From Paracamarosporium sp. OC-R06-R3 (lineage: Eukaryota > Ascomycota > Dothideomycetes > Pleosporales > Didymosphaeriaceae): a stretch of 64,000 nt of DNA. Within the stretch, counting starts at the first letter, position 1; every line of letters begins with the position of its first letter. Below are positions 33,001-42,958 of this stretch, in pieces. Under the pieces are notes generated by a model. The model saw only the letters and a list, made by a program, of their open reading frames with translations. It made no database searches and had not been told where the DNA came from. Both the position numbers and the translations under genes were made by a program. The stretch covers positions 54,658 to 118,657 of the forward strand of contig JACVRA010000101.1 in NCBI GenBank assembly GCA_019828545.1. Direction: 5' to 3'.

Positions 33001-35129
33001 AATGGCGTAGCCACTAGAACCGAAGCCTGGCTGGTCTGCTCCAGCAGTCTCCTCGGCATCTTTAGATAGCGAATCGTTCTCCGTCTCGTATTCGAATACC
33101 GGCCGATCTGAAACTTCCGACAAGTTGGGAGATTCGGTCACTGATGTCGAGCGCTCACTCTGTCCGTCTACATTCTTGAAGACTTCTCCTTTCTTGGCCA
33201 ACTTCAAAGAGCTCTCCACCTCTTCGATAATTTGCACGGCTTCTTTATTCCTGTGATCGCTGCACAGCAATCCTAGCAGGTGCTCAACAGCTTCAAAGTA
33301 ACTGGGTCTTAGCTTCACTGCTCTTTTCCAATATTCCTCGGCGTCTTGTTTTTGGTGCAAAGCAAGGAACGTCGCTGCCAGATTTGAAGTTGCTTCGACG
33401 TGGCTACGAATATTAGCAGGCCTTCGTATAGCTGGAGTTGCTAGACTTACTCTTTGTCCAGTTTCAGAATATGTTTATACCATCCATGCGCTTTTTGATA
33501 GTCCCCAAGCGCATAAGCAAGACATCCACCCAGGAGAATACCGTCTATCCAATTCCAGTTACTCTCCTCACAGTATTTCGTAATAGCATCTAGCGCAGAA
33601 GCCGCTGTCATGCTCGGAGGGACTTCAGGGCGCTGACTCTGATGGACTCCAGCAACGGAACCTGACATACGCCGTAGGGGCCGCAGCGGTTCCATACCAG
33701 CGATCTGTGGATGGAGTGGATGTGGATTTGCGTACGATTGTGGTTGTGAAGAATGCCATGACTGTCTATGGATATTTGTATCGCCTCCGCTAATGGACCA
33801 GGCAGACGAGGAACGGCTATGCGTCGGTCTATTGAATACGTCTCTATTAGTATGCGCAATCCGAGAGGCATCAGATGTGTGTGCGCTGGTAGTACTACTT
33901 GAGGGGCTGGAGAAATTGGCAGCTGGCTGTTTCGGAGGCTTAGGGTAGATGTGTGGACGTATGGGCTGTTGGTGGCCATGGGGATGCTGTAAACTAGTCT
34001 TGCGTGTCGACTGTAGGTACTTGAGCAATTCAACGTACACCATGTGTGCCCAGGCAAAGATCTTCTCCCGACCCTGCACATTTGATGACAGTGGGCTGAA
34101 CTCGGCCGTGGTTGGGGTAGAAAACTGATCTGCAATAGGCGTACTTTGACCAGAAGCTAGTGAGTAGTCCGGATGAGGGCGATGGCTGGGTGGCACGGGT
34201 AAAGGTTGGTCTTGATAATCTAATGCGGCGTTGTTATGGGATTGCTGGAACGAAACGGGGTAGTCGATTGTCGATCTACCTTGAATCGAAAAGGGATTCT
34301 GTAGCTGCTGTAATTGGTAAGGATGTGGTTGGATATGCATGTTGGGCAAAGTGTTGTTGTATGCATGGTTCATGAATGCGTTGTGCTGTGGATGGGTCCA
34401 ATTAGGGGCATGATGGTTGTAGAACCGCGGATCCCGCATAGCAGCCGGACGGTATGGGATAAAGGTGCCATCATGCCAATATGGGCCAAAAGGTCCTTGA
34501 TCGTTAGATACCGTTGGTCCCAGAGGGCTCTGCATCATCTGTTCTGGGGCACCACCAAACGGATTACCGAACATCTGATAGTGAGGATGGTTCTGTAGCG
34601 GAGGAATCTGGTTTAGCATTGAGTCGATCTGCGGTAAAGCTCGCCCAGAGCCTGACTGGAAGTACAGGCTGGGACTCCAGTCGGCCGTTGCATCATGCTT
34701 TTGAACAAAGTCGGCGTTTACACCTGGGGATCTGAAGGGCAAATCCTGCTTGAGACCGTAGAGAATGCTCGACTCAGCTGTGACGGGTAGTATGATGTGC
34801 TTCGTGGCATGAGGCTTCTCCGTCTGTTCCACTGAAGTGCCGTCGTAGGCTGCTGCGAGGATGCCATTCGGTGTCTTGCGCCGTAGCATGTGCTCTGGCG
34901 GTTTGGCTGTGTTCCTTCCGCTTTCAGAGCCTTGCGAGTGATACGAGTTATGGCGCGACAACGGATGGGCGTACTGCTGCGGAAGCTGCTGGGCCATGGT
35001 CCGCTGGTCGAAGCCAGGAGCATTTCGAAGCAACTGGCCATGGGGAGAAGCGAGGGGCTGCTGGAAGGGGCCGAGCGGTGAATGTAGTGGCGGCGGCAGC
35101 GGCGGGGGGTATTGTCGGACCATAGTCAT
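30084..35129 (-). CDS. O-GlcNAc transferase-like protein (TPR + GT41)
   Basis: Model on the minus strand: exons 35129-33451, 33403-30784, 30734-30084; introns of 47 and 49 nt; 1649 aa. Start chosen at ATG 35129 (CCACC before it), because the longer frame begins at GTG. Residues 1 to about 500 are Pro/Gln/His-rich and probably disordered. TPR motifs follow (LGGCLAYALGDYQKAHGWYK across exon 1/2 to GLIKHIL, then a second block HLYTNLGSLLKDIGQLEAAI and DIALANLANAVKDKGRISDA). The catalytic half has GT41 signatures: LKVGYVSSDFNNHPLAHLM, ILVNLNGYTRGARNEVFAAR, PAPIQMSFMGFAGTLGAEWC and LGNFNQLYK / IEPTTFRTW over the last intron. Such enzymes move GlcNAc from UDP-GlcNAc to Ser/Thr of nuclear and cytosolic proteins. 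Filamentous fungi carry a long form like this one; its target set is largely unknown. Confidence 0.92.
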
Positions 35130-37215
35130 GGTGGACAATGCCGCTGTGGACGCTGGTAGGAAATTAGTCGTTAGCCAGGGCGAAGCGTGCCCTTTGTTCG
35201 AGCAGATCGAGTGCGGCAACGACGCAACAATCAGCACAACAGGGACTGCTGCAGGGTCCTGTCTGGGGCTGCTTGGATGCCAAACGCTTTCACCAAGACC
35301 GGCTTGTGCCTATGCCTTTGCGAAGTCGTCGCCCGCCTTCCGCACATGACATGTCTTATGGATCGTGGTCAGGGCCGGGGGGCACCGGGAGCTCCAGACT
35401 GGAAACCAGCAGAGGCCCGGGCAGACGAGGATGGTGGTGGGAGCGTGGGTGGGTGTGGGTGCTCTGCTCGCGGGGGCAGCGGCGTGTTCAGGTGTGTGTC
35501 GTGGCCTGGGGTGGGCAGCGGTCAGCGGTGCGGTCGGCGACGAAGCCACAGTGGTTGGATGCAAGGGCGGCCGGCAACGTGCTCTCGCTGGCGGAATGCT
35601 GGAGGGCTCGGGTGCGGTGCCGCTGGACAAACGGGGATATTTGCAGCAAAGCAGGGCAACTGCACACTTACACGGCGCAGTATGCCTGGGGCTTGGGGCT
35701 TGGGGCACGGTTAGCTCGCCGTGCGTACGTGTGTCGGGTCGGGCTGGGCGGGATGCAGTGCAGCGTTGCGGGCACACAGCAGCGGGCTCGGAGCGTACGA
35801 GGGAGGGTGGATGCTGCGAGGGTGCGAGGGCGCGAGGACGCCGTGTCGCCGCCTGGGTTTTGGGTCGCCGGCGGCGTGTCGACCAGCAGCACGCACAGGC
35901 ACAGAGATTTGTAGCGGGCCAGGGCGGATGACGGGGTAGACTACAGGCAGACTGAGGGCGGGAGATCCAGCGGGCGTTGGCTGGCGCTATGGATGGGTTC
36001 GAGCTTTGGTGGCTGCATCCATCCTGGACGCCAACACGCCCTATCAAGGCCCAGCATGCCTGGTATGCCTGGCCTGCTTCCCGCGTGAGCGCTGCCTGTC
36101 CACGAAACAAAGCACATGTGGCTTGCTGAGCACTCGTCTCCTCTCCACTCATCGCCCGCCGATTCACGCGGCCATGGCGCGCCGTCCGAAGGCTTACCAT
36201 CGATGCATTAGAGCCGCCTCTCTTTGCTGCCGTCCTTCCCTCCCAACCACACCCTTCTCCTCTAATTATGGGGCGCCCGCAGCATCTGACAAGCACACCT
36301 CGCCACGAACCGTTTAGCCTAGATTGCCGTCGCCACATCGGTGAGCTCCATGCGTCTACCGCTGCTGACCTTCCCTGACAAACATCGGGGTTGGCGGCCA
36401 TGGCGCCCGCAAATCACCGTTTGGCCTGCCCGTGTTGGCGGCGACTTGTCATAGTGTTTCACCTGTGCCGCTCCACAAGTGTCAGGTACTCAGTTCCGTA
36501 TCTCTACATGCGCGGCTGAAACGCCCAGCAGCAATGAGGTCACGCTTTGCATGAATCTGTAGACCGTACATGATGGACCACTACACCATTGCCAGAGGCC
36601 GGTGCAGCGGTGAGTAAAAGGTCGTCTCTCTCCTTCACTCCAAAATAGGGTCAAACCATGGTCGAGTCCGAAGAACAAGAAGTTAGACCCAGAGTGTTGG
36701 TGAAGTTACATCACGCCCAATGCGGTGCCTTTCCACGAGACGGCTTCTTGCTGCTGCCACGGACCGCTCCCTTCCCGATTGCTCCAGTCGCAGAACTCTC
36801 CAAGCTTCGGGAAGCACGGAGAATATCCTGGCTCAGATGCTGCCGGGTGCCGAATTGATTGGCACAAGAAGAGTTTGCCGGCCGTGAAAAGCTCGCCTGT
36901 GTACACCAGTGACACGGCGTTAGCTACAAGAGCGTCTTGGCTATTGAGTAGCAAAAGCATCTCCAGCCCATGTCCGTAGCTATCGTATAGCTCTCAAGCG
37001 TAAGAAATGCCTGCAGAAAGGGTTGATCTTTGACGCTTGCAACCGTCACGTTAAGGAGTCGCCCCATAATTGCAACAAAGACAACGCCGATTTTGTCAGC
37101 AAGATGATCGGCATGCTTACTTCAATATATTATAAGGCCGCAATGTGAGTAATTATGCGGTGACGATCCATGCAGTCGAGTAAAGAGGGCATTGGTCCAG
37201 GAAATGCGCTGGCTT
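35130..37215. other. intergenic, 2.1 kb, GC-rich promoter/leader of the OGT-like gene
   Basis: The segment 35240-36420 is GC-rich and open in many frames on both strands, which reflects composition rather than genes. The 5' leader of the OGT-like gene probably runs through its left part (a CTACCAG acceptor just upstream of 35129 suggests a leader intron). No recognised gene. Confidence 0.45.
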
Positions 37216-37569
37216 CTAAATCCGTGAAGTCTCCGAAGACGAGAGCACACTATGCGTGAAACAATGAGTTGAGAAAGCATCAGACACCTTGGCATCGTTC
37301 ATCGCGGTTGCCAGATCATCTCTCGATAATTGAGTGAGGAGTAGGTGTTTAGAACGACGAAGTTTTTCAATTAATACTTTTGTTCTAACCCTAACTGGGT
37401 TAGAGCCCGGCGTCGTGAGATATTCCGCTGCCGACGCTCCAGCCGCTAGATTGTTGGCGATGTGGCATGTTTCCGAATGACGGACGGCTTTCACCACTCG
37501 CTCTTGTTCACTTATATCACCTCCCACCTCAGGCGCGAACCCGCGAGGACTACCCGTTGTCTTAGACAT
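37216..37569 (-). CDS. hypothetical small protein, 117 aa (doubtful)
   Basis: A frame from ATG 37569 lies 41 bp from the divergent Sec62 start. It matches no family I know, has no signal peptide or membrane segment, and overlaps what should be the Sec62 promoter. It may be a real small gene with further exons or just an open stretch. Confidence 0.2.
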   Translation of the reverse strand: MSKTTGSPRGFAPEVGGDISEQERVVKAVRHSETCHIANNLAAGASAAEYLTTPGSNPVRVRTKVLIEKLRRSKHLLLTQLSRDDLATAMNDAKVSDAFSTHCFTHSVLSSSETSRI

Positions 37570-37610
37570 CTCTCACTTACCCGCGCAGTGTCTCAATCTT
37601 CGTTCACAAA

Positions 37611-39003
37611 ATGAGTTCAGAAGCACCACCACAGCCTCAAGGGCCGCCTCAAGGACCACCTCAAGGACCACCTCAAGGACAACCCCAAGGACCGCCTCAG
37701 GGCATGCCTCAACCAGGCCAGCAGCCTACCCCCGAGCAAATAGCACAGATGCAACGCCAGATCGCCGCTGAGGCAGAGAAGCACGGATTGAGCGTCCCCG
37801 AATATATCAACCGACTAAAGCAGCAAGCTATGCAGCAACACCAAGCGCAGCTGCGCCAGCAACAAATGGCGCAACAACAGCAGCAGCAGCAGCAACAGCC
37901 GATTCAACCAGGACCGCCACAACCGGATGCGATCGCACTTGCAAATTTCTTGAAGGGCCAGGACCTGAAGCCCCGCACAGTAATCCACGATGAGAAGCGG
38001 AAGGACATGTTTCGAGGTACGGTGGTTAACTAGTGTGAGGAAGTGTGCCGGACAGCAGCTGATGCTCAACAGTCAAGCGCGCGATCCGCGCCCTCATGTC
38101 CCCCGCATACGAGAAAGCGTGCGCAAAAAACAGCGTGCTACCAAAAGTGACGGACCGCGTCACGGCAGAAAACGCCTTCAAGAAACTCCCGCTGTCTCTC
38201 CTTGCCCTACGCGTCTCAAAAGTAGACCCCGAGCACGCCCACGAGGGCCACAACCACGCCAAACCCAAGCGCGTCAAAGGCCTCTGGACCGTCCGCATCG
38301 AGCAGCACCAAGAAGCTAATGACGACTGCTACTACATCTGGCTGTACGAGGGTTCGCAGTGGAAGCAGAAGCTATACGCGGTTGGTGCGCTCGTCGGTAT
38401 TCTTGCGATAGTGCTCTTCCCGCTCTGGCCTGTGCAGCTCAGGCTGGGTGTGTGGTATCTGAGTATGGGCATGCTCGGTCTGATCGGTCTCTTCTTCGCC
38501 ATGGCCATCTTCCGGCTGATTCTCTTCATCGTCACCATGTTCGTGGCGCCCCCAGGGTTCTGGCTCTACCCCAATCTCTTCGAAGACGTAGGCTTCTTCG
38601 ATTCCTTCCGGCCAGTCTGGGCATGGCAAGAGGTAAGATATCCCAACTCAACCTCACAACTCCGAAGACAACATCAAACTAACACCACGTGACATAGACA
38701 CCCGAAGACATCAAAAACAAGAAGCGTGCAAAGAAAGAACGCAAGGCCGCAAAAGCCGCCGCCAAGGCCGCAGGAACACCCCTCAATGGCAAACCCGCGA
38801 AGGGCAAGAAAGCGCTCTCCGGCACTGCAACACCCCAGCCAGGCGCCCCAGCCGAACCCGCGCCCGCGCCCGCACCCGCACCCGCACCCGTCGCCGCAGA
38901 AGCAGCACCGCAACCTACGGGCTCGGAGGCCGCGCCCCAGACGGGCGCCATCTCGCAGCGGCCGCCGCGCGCGACAGTCGAAGAGGCAGAGGACGACGAG
39001 TAG
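37611..39003 (+). CDS. SEC62: Sec62, ER translocation complex subunit
   Basis: Model: join(37611..38016, 38073..38632, 38698..39003), 423 aa; introns of 56 and 65 nt. Sec62 works with Sec63 beside the Sec61 channel in post-translational import into the ER. The first 45 residues are PPQG repeats, followed by a glutamine-rich coiled segment (residues 70-100). The conserved cytosolic domain reads AIALANFLKGQDLKPRTVIH, then VKRAIRALMSPAYEKA after the intron. Two membrane helices follow (LYAVGALVGILAIVLFPLWP and YLSMGMLGLIGLFFAMAIFR with an extended hydrophobic run), then WLYPNLFEDVGFFDSFRPVW. The C-tail starts TPEDIKNKKRAKKERKAAK and ends in Ala/Pro-rich and acidic residues. Confidence 0.95.
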
Positions 39004-39434
39004 AACTCGCGTCCGCGTGCGCGCTCGCGTCGCAGTGGCAAGTCTTTTCGTTCGTTCAAGCATCTGGGGTAGGCGTAGGCGTTACGGCGTACATAGTCAG
39101 CGTGAGTGCGTTTGAAGGCATGTTTTCTGGGATGGATGCATCGCGGGTAGGATTCGTATCTATGTGTTTTAGTTCGAGCGTTGCTCGGGGTGCGGTGCGT
39201 GCGTGCGTGTGTGTGTGTGTGTAGTATATCCCTGGACGCACGCGTTCATGGGGCGAGCTGGGCCAATACCAAAACTTCCGTTTTCCTGAGATGTGTGTTT
39301 GTTGTGTGTGCTTGTTTTATATGATACGGGTTACTTGGCGGATGAGTTGTGCTTTCTTGTGTGTGGGGACTTATATCTCCCAGTGGGCGGTCTTCCTGTG
39401 GAATGAAATAGATGGGTGGGCTGTGAAGAATAGT

Positions 39435-39457
39435 ATGGCATGGCATGGCATGGCATG
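39435..39457. repeat. (ATGGC)n pentanucleotide repeat
   Basis: About four and a half ATGGC units. Its reverse complement recurs at 39951-39980. Confidence 0.85.
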
Positions 39458-39950
39458 AGGTGAACGTGTGATAGTTAGAGAATATACCGAGGATTGAGCG
39501 GGAAGGAAAAGGGAAAGGAGAAGGGAAAGTATAGTGCATGCATGAACGGACGTACGACACGATCCCATCTCCCCATCCCACAGCAAAGTCCAAATCCCAC
39601 GAGAAATCCTCACACGCCTGACACAACATGACATGACAGAAACGAGACAGGAGACAGGAGAGCATGCACAGCGCGTGTAATGTCATAAATTCGATTCCAT
39701 TTTTCTTTTCCTCGGATTCCCGCTATCCACACGAGCACCCGCAGGCTCGTAAACGTGTACTCATCATGTGTGCCCAGCCCATCCTTTCCCTCCCCTCCCA
39801 CCAAAGGAACGAACAAACGCCAGATTTTACAAGTCGCCTGACCCCAGACTATCAGAGCAGAAGAAGGAAAAAAACCTGAGACGCAAAGTGACCATGGCCG
39901 CTGGATGGAGCTGGAGAACGAGAAAAGAAGAGAGATGGAAAGGAAAGTGC

Positions 39951-39980
39951 CATGCCATGCCATGCCACGCCATGCTATGG
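39951..39980. repeat. (CATGC)n pentanucleotide repeat, inverted relative to 39435
   Basis: About five CATGC units, one with a CACGC variant. It is the reverse complement of the array about 500 bp to the left, so the two could pair in a transcript. Confidence 0.8.
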
Positions 39981-40103
39981 ACAATACAATACGACACCGT
40001 GCGAAGTGGTCCTGATCCTGATCCTGATCCTTTACGCCTGGGTGATGCTTAGATAGAGAACAGCCTATAGAAGAGGTGGGATAAGGTGGGGTGGAGCAGG
40101 CTG

Positions 40104-41229
40104 CTATGCGAGCACCGGCGGCTCCGCAACGCTCGTCTGCCGCCTGCTGATCGGCGGACTACTATGCAGGTTTGAGGCCGTGATGGGCGAGTGCGTGATG
40201 GGGCTTGTGGGATTCGCGTCGGAGAGTTGTCGTTCTGGTTGAATATTAGCATCGTCATTTATTTAAGGATATGCTGTGTTGCTAGGAGGTAGATAGACTT
40301 ACCCAGCTCCCGAATTCTCTGCTTCAGCATCTGGTTCTCCCGCGTGAGGTTTTGTGTCTCGGCTTGGTAGAAGGCGCTTTCGTCGCGGGTGGTTATCGAG
40401 GACGCGGGGAGGTATTCTGTGCTTTCGTAGGGGGTGATGCTTTGGGACGAGAGGGGCCGCAGGGAGGGCGAGTTGGTGTGTGAGCTGGTGCGGGAGCGCT
40501 CTGCGAAGGAGGATTGGCGGGAGACTGTTCCTCGGGGGTTGGTGGAGGGGTGGGGATTGTTGCTTTGCGAGGTGGTGGGTGGGAAAGTCGGGATGGACAT
40601 GGAGCGTTCGGAGGTGGGGGTGCTGTCGTCGACGGCGGATGTGTTTTGGAGCTGTTGGATTTGGGTTTGTTGTTGGCGGATCATGCTCAGGAGGCGGTTC
40701 TGGGGTGCTGTTAGTGGGTGTTTACAATGCAGGTGGTGGTTAGAGTTCGAAGACTCTGTGTGTTTGATTGGCGTGACACGAGAAGGATATTTTGACATGG
40801 TGTGGTACTTACCACCTGACCCTCTTGCTCGTATTCTAGCTCCTGGTGTAACTCTCCCAGGCTCGGCGCACGCTCGTGCTGTGGGCTGTGGGGCCACGGG
40901 GCTCCTCGACTCCTCGACGACGGGCTTCTCTGCATCTCTCCTGGGGCAGGAATACTGGGGTCATTGAAGTTTAGGTTCATCCTTATGCTCGACCTGCGGC
41001 GTGCTCTCTCCACGTCCCTCCGCATGCTACCGGAGGACTGGCGCCTGAGGTCTTCATTGTGTATGCCAGCATTCATGGTCGCTGCTGCAGCGAGAGAATG
41101 CGGCGGTGTGTGGGAGGGTGACTGCGACATGGGGCGAGCTTGCTGCTCGGTGGGCGCAATTCGTGTCTGTAGAGGGGTAGCTGAAGGCGAGGGCGATGAG
41201 GGTGGAAGTGAGTTCAGATCCGGAGGCAT
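40104..41229 (-). CDS. conserved coiled-coil protein of unknown function
   Basis: Model on the minus strand: exons 41229-40813, 40699-40303, 40234-40104; introns of 113 and 68 nt; 314 aa from ATG 41229. The N-terminus (MPPDLNSLPPSSPSPSATP) is Ser/Pro-rich, followed by a basic RRRSSIRMNLNF patch. A first helical segment spans the first intron (LGELHQELEYEQEGQV / NRLLSMIRQQQTQIQQLQ), and a second ends YQAETQNLTRENQMLKQRIR / ELERQL. The Ser/Thr-rich tail ends in PPVLA. The helices suggest a dimerising scaffold; no catalytic domain is seen. I recognise the pattern as recurrent in Pezizomycotina genomes but know no function for it. Confidence 0.75.
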
Positions 41230-42958
41230 GGCTGCGGCGGAGAAGTCAGGGTATAAGGATGGAGGCGGGGGTCAGGAGGGGGAGCGGCGGAATGGGGATG
41301 ACGCATGGATTGGAGAGAGTGTAGAAAGGTAACGCGGTCGTGGTGCCTGGGTGGAGAGACATTCCGGGCGGAGGCGGGGTAAAAGACGACGGCTGATCAC
41401 GAAGAAAGCGCCGGCCTTGGCTTGACGCTTGCGCAGGAACACAAACGCATGCTCTGCGCTGCACATGAGCAGGCAGAGATGGGCAGGGCATGTCATGTGC
41501 TAACTCGACAGCTGGTGAGTGAGCCGTAGTCCGACAAGAAGACTGACTGACTGACTTGCAAGCTCCAGCGTCGGCCCCTCGTACGACCTCGGTCGACTGC
41601 ATGCACGTGAGCGCGACGGACTCTGAGCCTCTGTCACTCTCCGCCAGCGCGTCGCCGTGTTTTGTATACAGTGCGCCCCTCACGCGTCGCGAACGTGCCG
41701 GCCCCCCGCGTCGCAAGCCCGCTATCGATTAATCTCTGTGGCCCGATGCCAACGTGATGTACCTAATGGCCGGATTCGCTGTCTGTGCTGCTCCGAGTCC
41801 CTGGTCTGCAGAAGCGACATGAACCATTCTTTTTGCTCGAGCCCGGAATTCTTCGCTCGCATGTGCCTCCGCCCGCCGACTGCCGTGCACACGACGCATA
41901 AAACGCCATCATCCAGCGACTCGCGGCAGTCACACCGCCGCCGCCACCTCTTCTAGCAGCAATGGCACGGGTCCTCGCAACCACTGTTCGCCGAGCAGCT
42001 GACGATCTGCCTGGCGGAAGGCTGCCGGCGGCGCGGACGGAGGCGTTAGCCCTGGCAATTTCACCCGCAAGCCCAGGAAGCCCAGGCTTCATTTATCACC
42101 TCGAGCCTCGCCCCAAGGATCGCCGAGCGGTCGCACAGGGGCCGCCTCGCCGACCGGCGCGTGTGGCGAGGCGAGGGCAGCCAGAGCAAGCCCGTCAGTG
42201 ACAGCGCCGGCGCGCTTTATAAAAAGCTCGCTGCACCACGTCGGACACGGTGCTCGTCGCTCAAACACGGCCAAAACAAGCCAACGGTCGGTAGCGCACA
42301 ACGCTGCAGATAGCCTCCGCCTGGTGTGACGGCCTCCCGAGCGCCATCGCCCGATTTAGCCTTCTGGGCCTGAAAAGGGGCCACTCTGCTGCCCAAGCGT
42401 GCCCGCACGCTTCGGCACCGCGAGTCTGCGAACACCCCCTGCCATTCTCTTGACTAGACGGCCTCCAACGCCCGCTCGCGTCACTGTGCTCGTCGTCGTT
42501 TCTTCGCACGTTTCAGTCCCTGCTCTTCGTCCCTCTCCCCATATCAAGACCTGCCCCTCTCCAGGCCACATGTCCTGTCCCTTCGTTTGATACAGCCTTC
42601 TCACATGCCATTAGCCCCGCCGGCTCCCACACTCGTTCACTAAGCCTTTTGCAAATTCCGAATTGTCCGCCTCGTCTGCAATTGAAACCCGCTTCGGCCT
42701 TCCCACCGCCTCACGCAATACTAACTCGTCCACCCTCGATATTGACACCGTACGCCTAATCGACGCATTTTCTTATACCTCATTGTTCGACCTGCTGTGC
42801 CACCATTTGCGAGAACTGTGCCATTGTGCAAGCGAATAACGTCTGGCATACTACTCCAACCTTACGTGGCCTAATATATCCTTCATCTTTCTCAACCTTC
42901 CGTCTTCCGGCCACGTTCATGTGTTGATACCCGACGCTTTTGTACGGCTGTAGAAGCC
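41230..42958. other. intergenic, 1.7 kb, divergent promoters
   Basis: Between the leftward coiled-coil gene and the rightward PH gene. GC-rich with many chance frames in both directions; the last 400 bp before 42959 are C/T-rich like a long leader. No gene recognised. Confidence 0.5.

Larger units (their letters stand above)
39004..40103. other. intergenic between convergent genes, repeat-rich
   Basis: 1.1 kb shared 3' region of Sec62 and the coiled-coil gene. It contains a (GT)n run near 39193-39223, inverted GGCAT/ATGCC arrays and a CCTGAT array near 40011-40030. Reverse frames inside are not gene-like. Confidence 0.5.

Noticed and set aside
35310..36401. Reverse frame of 363 codons upstream of the OGT-like gene
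   Set aside because: The region is GC-rich and open in several frames on both strands; the composition is Arg/Ala/Pro-rich and no domain is seen.
39246..39984. Several Ser/Phe-rich reverse frames downstream of Sec62
   Set aside because: They lie in a simple-repeat-rich 3' region and contain repeat-derived residues (AWRGMAWHG).
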